Shown here piece by piece: positions 17,335 to 27,390 of a DNA stretch of 64,000 nucleotides; within the stretch, counting starts at the first letter, position 1; every line of letters starts with the position of its first letter. The translations under genes and the position numbers were made by a program. The notes under the pieces were generated by a model. That model was not told the DNA's origin and made no database searches. It worked only from the letters and a program-made list of their open reading frames with translations. Origin of the DNA: Clostridiales bacterium VE202-21 (lineage in GTDB: Bacteria; Bacillota; Clostridia; Lachnospirales; Lachnospiraceae); NCBI GenBank assembly GCA_000509105.1, contig BAIF02000026.1, positions 62,001-126,000 on the forward strand. The letters run 5' to 3'.

Positions 17335-18335
17335 GAGTGTTCCTCCCTGTTTTTGATTAATTTCTTTTTGATTCTGATATCATCGCCAATCAGTTTGACC
17401 ATCGTGTAATTACTGGTAATTCTGGAGAAGGACCGTTCTGTATAAAGGTCGGCCAGAGTGTCCAGAGACAGATTGGTTGATATAATGGTTGATTTGCGGC
17501 TGAGCAGCCGTTCATTAATGCAGGTAAAAAACTGTGATGCCACAAATGAGTTCGTGAATTCTGTTCCAAGATCATCGACAATCAGCAGATCGCAGTCAAA
17601 TATATACTCATACATATTCTGCGCATCAATATTGTTTTTGTCAAATGTATTTTTGGCTAGAATTGAAAAAAACTTTGAAGATGAAAAGTAGAGAACGGAA
17701 TATTCTCTGTCCATCAGTTCTTTTGCAATACAGTTAGAAAGGAAAGTTTTGCCTACTCCTACGTCCCCGTAGAGGAAGAGGTTGTTAAATTCTGTTCCGA
17801 ATGTGTCGGCGAAATGATGGCATAGCTTAAGGGCATCCTGTATTACCTGCATGGAAGAACGCCCTGTTTTAGTGTCTATATAATTGTTGGAATAGTAATC
17901 TAGAGAAAAGGTGCCGAAGTTCTCCTGCTTTAGAACCTGCTTCAGATTGGACTGTTCATAGAGGATGCCAATTACGGCCTTCTTAAAGCAGTGGCACTTC
18001 TGATTGCCGATGTAGCCGGTATCCATGCAGTCTTTACAGTCATAAATAGGTTCCAGATAATCCTCAGGGAATCCTCCCGAATGCAGAAGTTCTTTTTTAC
18101 TGCTTCTCAGAATCGCCAGTTCCTCTTTCAGGGAATCTATGGCCTTGTCGTCCCCATTCAACAGTTTGCGGCCGTACTGGACGGACAGAATGGAAATGGA
18201 TTCATCGATCGATTTGAATTCCGGAAGCTTTTTATACACCTCTCCATAATGTCTGGTCAATCTATCGTGATTACGGAGCTGGCGCTGTTCATAATCACGC
18301 ATAATGGCCTGATATTGTGATGCTTTAAGTCCCAA
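17307..18335 (-). CDS. DnaI/DnaC-like AAA+ helicase loader
   Basis: 342-residue ATPase that likely loads replicative helicase at origins and forks. The N-terminal half has a four-Cys zinc motif (YDCKDCMDTGYIGNQKCHCF) near residue 100, as in DnaI. The AAA+ domain follows, with Walker A LFLYGDVGVGKTFLSN near residue 190, Walker B DLLIVDDLG near 253, sensor 1 STIISTNLS and the arginine finger region ERSFSRI. TTG start at 18335, preceded by AAGGAGC. It is 13 bases downstream of the dnaD gene, a typical pairing in Firmicutes. Confidence 0.9.
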   Translation of the reverse strand: MGLKASQYQAIMRDYEQRQLRNHDRLTRHYGEVYKKLPEFKSIDESISILSVQYGRKLLNGDDKAIDSLKEELAILRSSKKELLHSGGFPEDYLEPIYDCKDCMDTGYIGNQKCHCFKKAVIGILYEQSNLKQVLKQENFGTFSLDYYSNNYIDTKTGRSSMQVIQDALKLCHHFADTFGTEFNNLFLYGDVGVGKTFLSNCIAKELMDREYSVLYFSSSKFFSILAKNTFDKNNIDAQNMYEYIFDCDLLIVDDLGTEFTNSFVASQFFTCINERLLSRKSTIISTNLSLDTLADLYTERSFSRITSNYTMVKLIGDDIRIKKKLIKNREEHSCYTAQKEL

Positions 18336-18348
18336 GTTTATGCTCCTT

Positions 18349-19440
18349 TTAATTACTGTTTAATAGTTGCTCTTCCAGCGATTCCATGTCGTAGGCGCGT
18401 CTTTCGAAGTTGTTAAGATTCTTGGTGACTGGCTTCTGCCTTGAGTCAGAAGACTTCCTGGAAGATTTTTCTTTCTGGAAGGCGGCGTCCAGAACAGCGA
18501 TATCTTTCAGATGGATTACCTGATTTTCATTCCATTTGGTGAGGATCGAATCAGCATATTCAAAACTGGGCTGATGGGTAGCTGTTATAGTCCGGCTGCA
18601 GGCTTCCTGAATGATATCGAGAGTAAAGCCGAATTCCTCCGTCCATTTCTTAATATAAGAAAGTTCAGCTGCTGCGGGTCCTCTGTTCTTAATACCAAAT
18701 GCATTCAGAACGGTGTAGCAGTTCTTATTGTATGCCGAGGAATGCTGGCGGGCCTGTTCGACCGAAGTGATACCACTGTCTGACCAGGAGAGGGCAACTT
18801 TCTGAATATAGTGAATACTTCTATGACCGTTCTCAACGCAGGATTCAATCAGATATTCGATTAAATCGGCTGACATGCCAAGTGTCTCATAAAAATATGT
18901 AATAGCGTCCACATCGGTGCTGGACAAGGTCTTGCCGAGGTACTGTTCCGCTATGAAAAGAAGCGACTTTAATTCTTTTTGCGCTTTGAAGGAAGTCAGG
19001 GGAATTGCTTTTGACTTCGGTTCAGCCGGACACGCAGCTGCAGGCTGCGAGGCTGGCTGTGCAGCGGGCTTCCGCTCTCTGGCTGCCGGCTTTGCAGTGG
19101 CAGGAGCGCCCTTCAAGGCAGTTACTTTTCTTGGGGCGATGGAGGGGGTCCGTTCCAGTTCAATTCCAATGATCCGGCCTTCTTCATCTTTTTCCAGGCT
19201 TAAAAGCCCTTCAGATTCCCAAAATCTGAAGGCCCTCAGAATATCGTTCTCGGTGTTGTTCAGACAATCAGCAATCGTAGAGATTGTGAGAGAAGAACAG
19301 GGATCATCGAGATGCCTCAGCAGGAATAAATAGACCTTTACAAATTCACCGTTCGCCTGGATCATATAGTTATCTATAAAATCATTTGTAACCAGGGTCA
19401 CGTTTGTCTGGAATTTATTCTTCAATGTCAGTGTTTTCAT
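18349..19440 (-). CDS. DnaD domain-containing replication protein
   Basis: 363 residues. Residues 1-90 form a winged-helix-like region (YLFLLRHLDDPCSSLTISTIADCLN), a low-complexity Ala/Pro/Lys linker sits near 115-150, and two DnaD/DnaB2 domains follow (LLFIAEQYLGKTLSSTDVDA, ADLIEYLIESCVENG, YADSILTKWNENQVIHLKDI with the YxxxIxxxW-type motif). Such proteins help open the origin and recruit the helicase with DnaI. The downstream dnaI-like gene supports this. A weak G-rich site precedes the ATG. Confidence 0.88.
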   Translation of the reverse strand: MKTLTLKNKFQTNVTLVTNDFIDNYMIQANGEFVKVYLFLLRHLDDPCSSLTISTIADCLNNTENDILRAFRFWESEGLLSLEKDEEGRIIGIELERTPSIAPRKVTALKGAPATAKPAARERKPAAQPASQPAAACPAEPKSKAIPLTSFKAQKELKSLLFIAEQYLGKTLSSTDVDAITYFYETLGMSADLIEYLIESCVENGHRSIHYIQKVALSWSDSGITSVEQARQHSSAYNKNCYTVLNAFGIKNRGPAAAELSYIKKWTEEFGFTLDIIQEACSRTITATHQPSFEYADSILTKWNENQVIHLKDIAVLDAAFQKEKSSRKSSDSRQKPVTKNLNNFERRAYDMESLEEQLLNSN

Positions 19441-19473
19441 AAATTATGTTTCCCCACCCTTCGCTTTTTTGCA

Positions 19474-19497
19474 ACCGTTCAAGCAGGCCTGAACGGT
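19474..19497. repeat. Inverted repeat in the dnaD leader
   Basis: ACCGTTCA (19474-19481) and TGAACGGT (19490-19497) flank an 8-base spacer, 34 bases upstream of the dnaD start. It could be an operator or a leader hairpin. The rest of the 347-base gap 19441-19787 holds the promoter below, another small hairpin (GCGCAG/CTGCGC near 19582) and no gene. Confidence 0.45.
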
Positions 19498-19693
19498 GAC
19501 CTTTTCTTACCAGAGTATGTCAGATCGAATACATACCCGGCTGAATGTTCCGCTTAGTAGGATGATTAAGGCAGATTTAAAAAGCGCAGCCGTATCTGCG
19601 CTGGTTAAATCGGGGTTAATCAGGCCGCTGAGCGGGAAGGTCAGGCGGGTGCAGTATTAGTCTTAAATAGATTTAACTCTTATGCGTATAGGT

Positions 19694-19721
19694 ATTATAG
19701 CACCTTATTGTTGAGGGACAA
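19694..19721 (-). promoter_or_regulatory. Promoter of the dnaD-dnaI-prs operon
   Basis: On the minus strand: TTGTCC (19721-19716), 16-base spacer, perfect TATAAT (19699-19694). The leader to dnaD is about 250 bases. Confidence 0.65.
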
Positions 19722-19787
19722 AGTGTTTTTTAGTGGGTAAAACAGAGTTTTTTGTAGATAACTGTGTGGGGAAAGTGTGGATAAGTT

Positions 19788-21163
19788 TTATTTTAACAGT
19801 TCTTCCCCGATATTTACTACATCTCCAGCTCCCATAGTTATCAACAGGTCACCGGGTTTACAGTTCTCTCTTAAGAAATCTTCGATTTCCTCAAAACACG
19901 GAAAATAATGTGAGTCGGTTCCCAGTTTTGAGAGCTCCTGCGCCAGATCGCTGGAGGATATTCCCAGCGTATCCGTTTCTCTTGCGGCGTAGATATCTGC
20001 TAAGACCACATGGTCCGCATGGGACAGAGCCTCTGCAAACTCATGGAAAAATGCCTTTGTCCGGGTGTAAGTGTGGGGCTGGAATACACACCACAGTCCT
20101 TCGTGCGGATAGTGCTTTGCAGCCTTTAAGGTTGCGGCAATTTCTGTGGGATGGTGGGCATAATCATCCACGATTGTGGTGCCGTTTAGGGTGCCCTTGT
20201 ATTCAAAACGGCGGTCTGTCCCGGAGAAGGAGATCAGCCCCTTCTGTATCATATCGCTGGAACGCCAAGCAGCTCTGCAACTGCGATAGAAGCAAGCGCA
20301 TTGGAAACATTGTGGTCTCCGGTGACAGAAAGGACAACGTGTTCTGCAGGAGTTCCGTTCCGAAGCAGGTCAAAAGAGACACAGCCTTTATCGTCGTAAC
20401 TGATATTCTGCGCGCTGTAGTTGGAATCCGGGGAACTTCCGTAAGTGATGACGCTGCAGTTAAGCCCATCGCAGATCTCTTCATAGTTCTGTATATTTGA
20501 ATTGATAACAAGGGTTCCGTCGGGAGGGAGCAGGGATGCAAACTGGTGAAATGAATGACGGATATCTTCCAGGTCTTTGAAAAAGTCCAGATGATCTTCT
20601 TCTATATTGAGGATAACGCTGATTCTGGGGTAAAAATCCAGAAAGCTGTTTGTATATTCACAGGCTTCCGTAATAAAGGTTTCGGAATTACCTACACGTA
20701 TGTTGCCGCCGATGGCCTGCAGAATGCCGCCAACCGATATAGTTGGGTCCAGATTTCCTTCCAGGAGAATATGGGAAATCATGGAGGTGGTTGTGGTCTT
20801 CCCATGTGTTCCGGAAACGGCAATGGGATTCTTATAGTTTTTCATCAGCTGTCCAAGCAGTTCTGCCCTGGTAAGCATCGGTATCTTACGTGCAACTGCT
20901 TCAATCAGCTCCGGATTATCACGGCTGATAGCAGCAGTGTAAACCACACATTCAATCCCATCTATAATATTGCCGGCCTTCTGTCCGTAAAATATGCGGG
21001 CACCCTTGTCTTCCAGCTGCTGAGTTAGTGGTGACTTTCTGGAATCAGAACCAGATACTGTAAATCCTTCTTTTAGAAGTATCTCGGCCAGACCACTCAT
21101 GCTGATGCCGCCAATCCCTATAAAATGGATATGAATTGGTTTTTTGAAATTGATCTTATACAT
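19788..21163 (-). CDS. murC: UDP-N-acetylmuramate--L-alanine ligase, frameshifted
   Basis: Adds L-Ala to UDP-MurNAc, an essential cytoplasmic step of peptidoglycan synthesis. Seen from the N-terminus: HFIGIGGISMSGLAEILL (Rossmann domain), the ATP loop VSGTHGKTTTTSMI, ITEACEYTNSFL and LNIEEDHLDFF in the central domain, and in the second piece IVDDYAHHPTEI and FQPHTYTRTKAF of the ligase C-terminal domain. The frame breaks after SNALASIAVAELLGVPA; one base between 20254 and 20255 would read on to MIQKGLISFSGTD and give 458 residues, exactly the family length. As the gene is essential and every motif is intact, a missing base in the sequence is likelier than a true break. ATG 21163 follows GGAGAAGG. 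Confidence 0.92.
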
Positions 21164-21337
21164 AAATTTATTCCTTCTCCTTTAAAAAAATCTTAAAATT
21201 TGTCATAAACATTAACTGCTTTTTATATTATACTATATATGGGGAAATTTTAAAGATGTTCTTTTTGTGCAAAATTAACAAAAAGGCAAAACGTTCCGCT
21301 AAAAATTTGTAAAAAATGTGTGCGGGAGATAAAAGTG

Positions 21338-21346
21338 TGTTATAAT
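21338..21346 (+). promoter_or_regulatory. Extended -10 promoter of glgC
   Basis: TGT followed by TATAAT (21341-21346), no good -35; the TG dinucleotide makes an extended -10 element 30 bases before the start codon region. Confidence 0.5.
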
Positions 21347-21377
21347 AAACCCAACTAACTAGAAATGAGGTGACGAC

Positions 21378-22652
21378 ATGATTAAAAAGGAAATGATTGC
21401 AATGCTGTTAGCAGGAGGACAGGGCAGTCGATTGGGAGTCCTTACCGCAAAAGTGGCCAAGCCGGCAGTAGCATTTGGCGGAAAGTACCGTATTATTGAT
21501 TTCCCGCTCAGTAACTGTATTAATTCAGGCGTAGATACCGTGGGTGTTTTAACACAGTATCAGCCTTTACGATTGAATACTCATATTGGAATTGGAATTC
21601 CGTGGGATTTGGACCGCAATGTCGGAGGGGTGACGATTCTTCCGCCGTACGAGAAGAGTACAAGCAGTGAGTGGTATACAGGGACAGCGAATGCGATTTA
21701 CCAGAACCTCGACTATATGGAGACCTATAACCCTGATTATGTACTGATTCTTTCAGGAGATCACATTTATAAGATGGATTATGAAGTGATGCTGGATTTC
21801 CACAAGGCGAATAAAGCTGATGTCACCATAGCCGCCATGCCGGTACCGATGGAGGAAGCAAGTCGTTTTGGTATTGTCGTTACAGATGATGAGAGCAGGA
21901 TTAAAGAATTTGAAGAGAAACCGGAAAAACCGAGCAGCAACCTGGCATCAATGGGTATCTACATATTCAGCTGGCAGGTACTGAAGGATGCGTTGCTTAA
22001 ACTTTCGGAACAGCCGAATTGTGATTTCGGAAAGCATATCATTCCGTACTGCCACGAGAATGGCAAGCGGATGTTTGCATATGAGTACAACGGCTATTGG
22101 AAAGATGTCGGAACACTGAGTTCTTACTGGGAAGCGAATATGGAATTAATCGATATTATTCCCGAGTTCAACCTCTATGAAGAATTCTGGAAGATCTATA
22201 CCAACAGTGCCAACATTCCACCACAGTATATTTCGGAACAGTCCGTAGTTGACAGATGTATTATCAGCAACGGTTCGGAGATCTACGGCGAGATTCATAA
22301 TTCTGTGCTTGGAGGCGGTGTAACTGTAGGTAAGGGGAGCATTATCAGAGACTCCATTATTATGAGGGATGTTACCATTGGAGATAACTGCGTGATTGAT
22401 AAGGCGATTATTGCCGAGGGAACCAGGATTGGCAGCAATGTCGTGATTGGAATAGGAAGCGAAGTTCCGAACAAAGAAAAACCGAATATTTACGGCGGCG
22501 GTCTTGCAACTATCGGTGAGAATTCAGAGATACCGTCAGGAGTACAGATCGGTAAGAATACCGCCATTAGTGGTGTTACGTCCATAGAGGATTACAGCGC
22601 CGGAGTACTTGCAAGCGGAGAGACATTAATAAAGGCAGGTGATCGTGTATGA
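21378..22652 (+). CDS. glgC: Glucose-1-phosphate adenylyltransferase, catalytic subunit
   Basis: Makes ADP-glucose for glycogen synthesis. 424 residues: the nucleotidyltransferase domain opens with [36 protein letters not shown] split over the ATP and activator sites, followed by [11 protein letters not shown] (catalytic metal Asp), [18 protein letters not shown] and the Glc-1-P region; the C-terminal left-handed beta helix is seen as hexapeptide repeats ([20 protein letters not shown]). The motif order is complete, so this is the active partner of GlgD, whose gene overlaps by ATGA. Confidence 0.96.
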   Translation: MIKKEMIAMLLAGGQGSRLGVLTAKVAKPAVAFGGKYRIIDFPLSNCINSGVDTVGVLTQYQPLRLNTHIGIGIPWDLDRNVGGVTILPPYEKSTSSEWYTGTANAIYQNLDYMETYNPDYVLILSGDHIYKMDYEVMLDFHKANKADVTIAAMPVPMEEASRFGIVVTDDESRIKEFEEKPEKPSSNLASMGIYIFSWQVLKDALLKLSEQPNCDFGKHIIPYCHENGKRMFAYEYNGYWKDVGTLSSYWEANMELIDIIPEFNLYEEFWKIYTNSANIPPQYISEQSVVDRCIISNGSEIYGEIHNSVLGGGVTVGKGSIIRDSIIMRDVTIGDNCVIDKAIIAEGTRIGSNVVIGIGSEVPNKEKPNIYGGGLATIGENSEIPSGVQIGKNTAISGVTSIEDYSAGVLASGETLIKAGDRV

Positions 22653-23767
22653 GAGCAGTAGGTATTATCTTAGCAGGCGGAAATAACAGAAAGATGCTGG
22701 AACTGACTTCCAAACGTGCTGTTGCAGCGATGCCTGTAGCTGGCAGTTACAGGGCAATTGATTTTGCGTTGAGCAACATGACAAACTCCCATATTCAGAA
22801 GGTGGCCGTGCTGACACAATATAATGCAAGATCCCTGAATGAACATTTGAATTCATCCAAATGGTGGGATTTTGGGAGAAAGCAGGGCGGGCTGTTTGTA
22901 TTCACCCCTACGATTACGGCAGAGAATGGTTACTGGTACCGTGGAACGGCGGATGCTGTCTATCAGAATCTGGATTTCCTGAAGAAGTGCCATGAGCCGT
23001 ATGTAATCATTACATCAGGAGATGCGGTGTACAAGCTTGACTATAATAAAGTGCTTGAGTACCACATCGCGAAGAAAGCAGACATTACAGTCGTGTGTAA
23101 GGATCTGGAAGCCGGGGAGGACGCTACCCGCTTTGGTACCGTGCGCATGAATGAATCCGCAAGGATTGAAGAGTTTGAGGAAAAGCCGATGGTGGCTCAC
23201 TCACATACGATTTCTACTGGTATCTATGTCATCAGGAGAAGACAGCTTATCGACCTCATCGAGCACTGTGCAGAAGAGGAAAGACATGATTTTGTAACCG
23301 ATATTCTGATTCGTTATAAGAATCTGAAGAAAATATACGGTTATAAGATAAACAGCTACTGGAGTAACATCTCAACAGTGGACGCATATTACCAGACAAA
23401 TATGGATTTCCTGAAACCGGAAGTGCGCAGCTATTTCTTTAAGGAGCTTCCGCCGGTGAATTCCAAGGTCAGTGATCTTCCGCCGGCTAAGTATAATCCG
23501 GGGGCGGTTGTTAAGAACAGTCTCATCGGAAGCGGAAGTATCATTAACGGAACCGTTGAAAATTCCGTGTTATTCAAGAAGGTATTTGTGGGCAATAACT
23601 GCGTTATCAAGAACTCTATCATCCTGAACGACGTTTATCTTGGGGACAATACTTACATTGAAAACTGTGTAGTAGAGAGTCGCGATACGATAAGAGCGAA
23701 CACAAGGCATGTTGGTGAAAATGGTGTGAAAGTGGTAGTTGAGAAAAACGAACGGTATGCATTATAA
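22649..23767 (+). CDS. glgD: Glucose-1-phosphate adenylyltransferase, GlgD subunit
   Basis: 372-residue paralogue of GlgC that forms a hetero-oligomer with it and raises its activity in Firmicutes. The N-terminus keeps the fold ([33 protein letters not shown]) but the nucleotide loop lacks the GGxGxRL pattern, and [11 protein letters not shown] replaces the Gly-Asp-His site of GlgC, as expected of a non-catalytic or weakly catalytic subunit. The C-terminal hexapeptide repeat ([20 protein letters not shown]) is intact. Translationally coupled to glgC through a 4-base overlap. Confidence 0.94.
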   Translation: MRAVGIILAGGNNRKMLELTSKRAVAAMPVAGSYRAIDFALSNMTNSHIQKVAVLTQYNARSLNEHLNSSKWWDFGRKQGGLFVFTPTITAENGYWYRGTADAVYQNLDFLKKCHEPYVIITSGDAVYKLDYNKVLEYHIAKKADITVVCKDLEAGEDATRFGTVRMNESARIEEFEEKPMVAHSHTISTGIYVIRRRQLIDLIEHCAEEERHDFVTDILIRYKNLKKIYGYKINSYWSNISTVDAYYQTNMDFLKPEVRSYFFKELPPVNSKVSDLPPAKYNPGAVVKNSLIGSGSIINGTVENSVLFKKVFVGNNCVIKNSIILNDVYLGDNTYIENCVVESRDTIRANTRHVGENGVKVVVEKNERYAL

Positions 23768-23840
23768 AGGTTAGGCTTATTGAGTCATGTCTCAATAGGG
23801 CGCAGAACTAATGCAGGCGGAGAAAGGAGACTTGAACATT

Positions 23841-24128
23841 ATGCAAATCACAGATGTGCGTGTGCGCAAGGTGGCAAAGGAAGGGAAGCTGAAGGCAGTT
23901 GTTTCTATCACAATTGACGACGAATTTGTTGTCCATGATATTAAAGTGATAGAAGGTGAGAAGGGCCTGTTTATCGCAATGCCGAGCAAGAAAGCTCTTG
24001 ACGGTGAATACCGTGACATCGCGCACCCAATCAATTCCGGGACCAGAGAGCGTATTCAAAGTACAATCCTGGAGAAGTATTCCCAGTCAATAGAGGACGA
24101 GCCGGAAACAGTTCTTGGGGAAATGTAA
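23841..24128 (+). CDS. spoVG: SpoVG family regulator
   Basis: 95-residue protein beginning [20 protein letters not shown], with the conserved [22 protein letters not shown] core and AMPSKK, typical of SpoVG. It is a small nucleic-acid-binding regulator tied to sporulation, cell division and surface functions. ATG 23841 is used since AAAGGAGA lies upstream; a longer in-frame start at 23811 would add ten residues not seen in the family. A small hairpin (TATTGAG/CTCAATA at 23778-23797) sits between glgD and this gene. Confidence 0.95.
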   Translation: MQITDVRVRKVAKEGKLKAVVSITIDDEFVVHDIKVIEGEKGLFIAMPSKKALDGEYRDIAHPINSGTRERIQSTILEKYSQSIEDEPETVLGEM

Positions 24129-24143
24129 ATGTAGTAAATGGAA

Positions 24144-24186
24144 GGCTGCTGCAGCTCATGCGAGCTTGCAGCAGCCCGTTTTTTTC
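24144..24186 (+). terminator. Terminator after spoVG
   Basis: GGCTGCTGCA(G)CTC paired with GAGC(T)TGCAGCAGCC (24144-24157 with 24162-24176) and a T-run to 24186. Confidence 0.88.
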
Positions 24187-24191
24187 AAAAG

Positions 24192-24210
24192 AGGGGTCTG
24201 ACCCCTTTGC
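24192..24210. repeat. GGGGTCTGACCCC palindromic repeat, copy 1
   Basis: AGGGGTCTGACCCCTTTGC just after the spoVG terminator. The same palindrome recurs at 30423-30477 and 60240-60273 in this window. Confidence 0.75.
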
Positions 24211-24227
24211 ATCTGATTGTTATAACT

Positions 24228-24908
24228 TCACAAAGATACGTTATTTATAGATTTGAGCCGGTCTGTCTGAAAATCCATTATTTTACCTGTGCGTGGGTGT
24301 TTAAACTTCAAACGGCAGGCAAACAGCTGAAGCCCGCAGGATTCCGAAACTTTTCCAGATTCCCGGCCGTACTTCCTATCACCGGCGATGGGGGTTCCCA
24401 TATGTGCCATCTGTACTCTGATCTGGTGGTGACGGCCTGTTTCCAGGGTGATCTCCGCCAGTGAGCGGGCAGTATCCGGATTGGATTCTATAATTTTATA
24501 ATGCAGGAGCGCTTTTTTTGCACCCGGAGTTTCAGGTGTGCAGACCTTTGCCGTATTGTTTCTGCCGTCTTTTACAAGGTAATCTGCCAGATCTCCCTCC
24601 ATGGCGGAGGGGATTCCGGTGAGGAGCGCACGGTAATGCTTGCCGAATCCAAACCGGGTCAGCTGTTTGTTCAGGCCCCGGGCGGCAGCAGGTGTCTTGG
24701 CAAATACGAGAAGACCTTCCACCGGCTGATCCAGGCGGTGGATGACGGCGAGGTAGGGCGGCTGTTTTCCGGGATGGTTTTTATGGATATGGTTTTTCAG
24801 AATACTGATCATATCGGGGGTTCCTATTCGGCTGCTTTGGGTTGGTATTCCGGCCGGTTTGACACAAACGATGATGTCCTCGTCTTCATATAAGATGTCC
24901 GGGTTCAT
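24228..24908 (-). CDS. RluA-type pseudouridine synthase
   Basis: 226 residues, forms pseudouridine in rRNA or tRNA. The catalytic motif is VIHRLDQPVEGLLVFAKT near residue 57, where the Asp of HRLD is the nucleophile; the family normally continues T-S-G, so this belongs to a variant clostridial subgroup. The later motifs LAEITLETGRHHQIRVQMAH and PIAGDRKYG are standard. Start at 24908, preceded by AAAGGAG; a longer frame to 25223 runs through the divergent antiporter gene and has no support. No S4 domain, so the short form. Target RNA unknown. Confidence 0.9.
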   Translation of the reverse strand: MNPDILYEDEDIIVCVKPAGIPTQSSRIGTPDMISILKNHIHKNHPGKQPPYLAVIHRLDQPVEGLLVFAKTPAAARGLNKQLTRFGFGKHYRALLTGIPSAMEGDLADYLVKDGRNNTAKVCTPETPGAKKALLHYKIIESNPDTARSLAEITLETGRHHQIRVQMAHMGTPIAGDRKYGRESGKVSESCGLQLFACRLKFKHPRTGKIMDFQTDRLKSINNVSL

Positions 24909-24996
24909 TTTATTTACTCCTTTGCTGGTATATCCTTGACTTTTCAGAAAAATCTGACTACACTGATTATCGTATAAAAGAAAAGCGAGGTCAAGT

Positions 24997-25974
24997 ATGA
25001 TAACATATCTGCTGTTAATAATAGGGTTTTTTCTGCTGATAAAAGGTGCGGATTTTTTTGTGGACGGAAGTTCAAGCATTGCAAAGATATTACGGGTGCC
25101 ATCCATTATTATCGGCCTGACGATCGTCGCTTTTGGGACAAGCATGCCGGAGGCCTCCGTCAGTATAACGGCTGCCCTCCAGGGGAAAAATGACCTTGCA
25201 GTCAGTAATGTGATAGGTTCCAATATATTTAATCTGCTGGTCGTACTTGGGGCAAGCGCGATGGTGCGTCCAATTCAGGTGAAGTGGTCTATACTGAAAA
25301 GAGAGTTCCCATTTTCTATAATAATCACTTTGGTTTTATTGCTGGGGCTTACCGGATTTCATTTCAGCGGCATACTTGAAAATGACAGAGAATACGTACT
25401 TACAAGAGGCGCGGGAATTTTTCTTCTGGTTCTGTTTATCGGATTTTTATGCGTCGCAGTGACCGATGCCATGCACTCCCGCAGGCAAATGGAACAGTCG
25501 GGGGAGCCTGTAGAGGAATATGAAGTCTTGACTCCTCTTCGCAGTGTGGGTTATATTGTAATTGGGATAGCTGGAATCATTATCGGAGGCAACTTTGTTG
25601 TGGACAGCGCAACGGAGATTGCACTGAGTTTTGGACTAAGCCAGACATTTATCGGGCTTTCTATAGTGGCACTGGGGACTTCCCTGCCCGAGCTGGTAAC
25701 TTCAATGGTGGCAGCTAAAAAGGGGGAAAATGATCTCGCACTGGGCAATGTGGTTGGCTCTAATATATTTAACATTCTGTTGATCTTAGGGGCTTCCGCA
25801 TCTATTACACCGATTACTGTGAACGCTTTCGCGGTTTGGGATACGGTGATCCTGATCGTGGCAAGTTTTCTGGTGTATGTGTGCGCTGTCAGCAGAAAGG
25901 GATTGTCTAAGCTGGAAGGCTTATTGTTTCTGCTGTTTTATGCAGGATTTTTTGTATATATTCTGACAAGGTAG
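24997..25974 (+). CDS. Calcium/sodium antiporter, YrbG/CaCA family
   Basis: 325 residues, about ten membrane helices in two inverted halves. Both alpha-repeats are clear: VAFGTSMPEASVSITAALQG with NDLAVSNVIGSNIFN near residue 45-80, and VALGTSLPELVTSMVAA with NDLALGNVVGSNIFN near 225-260; the Glu in each GTSxPE is a cation ligand. Members exchange cytosolic Ca2+ (or another cation) for Na+ or H+. It is divergent from the pseudouridine synthase gene, and the next gene follows by 9 bases. Confidence 0.93.
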   Translation: MITYLLLIIGFFLLIKGADFFVDGSSSIAKILRVPSIIIGLTIVAFGTSMPEASVSITAALQGKNDLAVSNVIGSNIFNLLVVLGASAMVRPIQVKWSILKREFPFSIIITLVLLLGLTGFHFSGILENDREYVLTRGAGIFLLVLFIGFLCVAVTDAMHSRRQMEQSGEPVEEYEVLTPLRSVGYIVIGIAGIIIGGNFVVDSATEIALSFGLSQTFIGLSIVALGTSLPELVTSMVAAKKGENDLALGNVVGSNIFNILLILGASASITPITVNAFAVWDTVILIVASFLVYVCAVSRKGLSKLEGLLFLLFYAGFFVYILTR

Positions 25975-25983
25975 GTGGAAAAG

Positions 25984-27351
25984 ATGAAGAACCAGGATTG
26001 GGAACGATTTGGGGAAGATATCCGCAGGACGGTGCAGGATGCTGTGGATTCCCAGGATTTTAACAGATTAAACCAGACAATTACAAATACCGTTAATCAT
26101 GCCATGGATGGACTGGAAAAAGGCATTCATACAATGGGGGATGCTGTAGGGGACGCAGTTGACAAGACTGCGAAGAACTTTAAAAATCAATCCTGGCAGA
26201 ACAGCCGCCGGCAGTCCAACGGGAATACATACAGGTACCAGGGAGGCCCGGGGCAGGAAAACGCAGGTTACAGATGGAACCCGGATTCCAGACAAAGTCG
26301 GGAACAGGGATGGCAGGGACAAAGAACGCAGGACCGCGCAGCGAATGCAGGCGTACAGTACCGAACCGTGCAGAATTCCCCGTCTGTTCAGAAGAATACC
26401 AGACTGTTTGTAAGCACGACCGGAACCAAAGTCGGAGGGGTTATTCTTGCTGCTGCAGGTTATACACTGGGAATCTCCATGCTTTTATTGCTGATACTCG
26501 TTGTGGTCGTGGGAATCACTGCATTTGATTTCAGCAGCAGTTTCCGGGTGACAGCATGCGTGCTGGGGGCGTTTCTGGCGGCTGGGGCCATTCTCGCTGG
26601 TGTCGGGACAAACCTTCTTGGAAAAGTGAAGCGATTCCGTGGATATATCAGAGAAATGGGCGGAAAAGAATACTGTGAAATCAAGGAGTTGTCACAGCGC
26701 CTGAAAAAAACCCCCAAGTATATCGTAAAAGATCTTGAAAAGATGATAAATAAAGGCTGGTTCCGGCAAGGGCATTTGGACAGCCAGAGAACCTGCCTGA
26801 TCGTCAGCAATGAGGCCTATGCCCAGTATACAGATCTCATGCAGCGCATAGAAAAGCAGAAACAGGAGGAACGTCTGGAGAAAGCGCGCCGGGCTGAGGA
26901 GGATATGAATATGGACCCGCAGGTAAAAGAGATTATCCAGGCGGGGGATGAGTATATCAAAAAGATCGAAAAATGTAATGATGCGATTCCGGGGGAAGAG
27001 ATTTCGGCGAAGATATCCCGTATACAGACCCTGGTGGACCGGATTTTTGACCGGGTTGAACAGAATCCGGAGAATGTGCCGGATATCCGGCGGATGATGG
27101 AGTATTATCTGCCGACAACAGTCAAGCTTCTGGAGGCCTATGAGGAGCTGGATGCACAGCCGGTTCAGGGAGCCAATATTATTTCATCCAAGAGTGAGAT
27201 CGAGAAAACTCTGGATACTTTAAATGCAGCGTTTGAGAAACTTCTGGACAGCTTGTTCCAGGATACGGCCTGGAATGTATCGGCTGATATATCGGTTCTG
27301 AACACAATGCTGGCACAGGAGGGACTTACCAAGGACGACTTTAAAAAGTAG
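25984..27351 (+). CDS. xpaC: XpaC family protein (5-bromo-4-chloroindolyl phosphate hydrolysis family)
   Basis: About 455 residues. The N-terminal 130 are polar with a Gln/Arg/Asn-rich stretch and repeated tracts (DKTAKNFKNQSWQ), then two hydrophobic helices near residues 150-205 and a helical C-terminal XpaC domain (CEIKELSQRLKKTPKYIVKD, LVDRIFDRVEQNPENVPDI, YYLPTTVKLLEAYEELD). The second ATG (25984) is preferred because GGTGG lies at proper distance, while GTG 25975 abuts the stop of the previous gene. Paired with telA, as in many Firmicutes; the couple is linked to envelope stress or toxic-anion tolerance, mechanism unclear. Confidence 0.88.
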   Translation: MKNQDWERFGEDIRRTVQDAVDSQDFNRLNQTITNTVNHAMDGLEKGIHTMGDAVGDAVDKTAKNFKNQSWQNSRRQSNGNTYRYQGGPGQENAGYRWNPDSRQSREQGWQGQRTQDRAANAGVQYRTVQNSPSVQKNTRLFVSTTGTKVGGVILAAAGYTLGISMLLLLILVVVVGITAFDFSSSFRVTACVLGAFLAAGAILAGVGTNLLGKVKRFRGYIREMGGKEYCEIKELSQRLKKTPKYIVKDLEKMINKGWFRQGHLDSQRTCLIVSNEAYAQYTDLMQRIEKQKQEERLEKARRAEEDMNMDPQVKEIIQAGDEYIKKIEKCNDAIPGEEISAKISRIQTLVDRIFDRVEQNPENVPDIRRMMEYYLPTTVKLLEAYEELDAQPVQGANIISSKSEIEKTLDTLNAAFEKLLDSLFQDTAWNVSADISVLNTMLAQEGLTKDDFKK

Positions 27352-27390
27352 AAAAAATTAGATGCAGACTTACCGGATGGAGGAAGTAAA

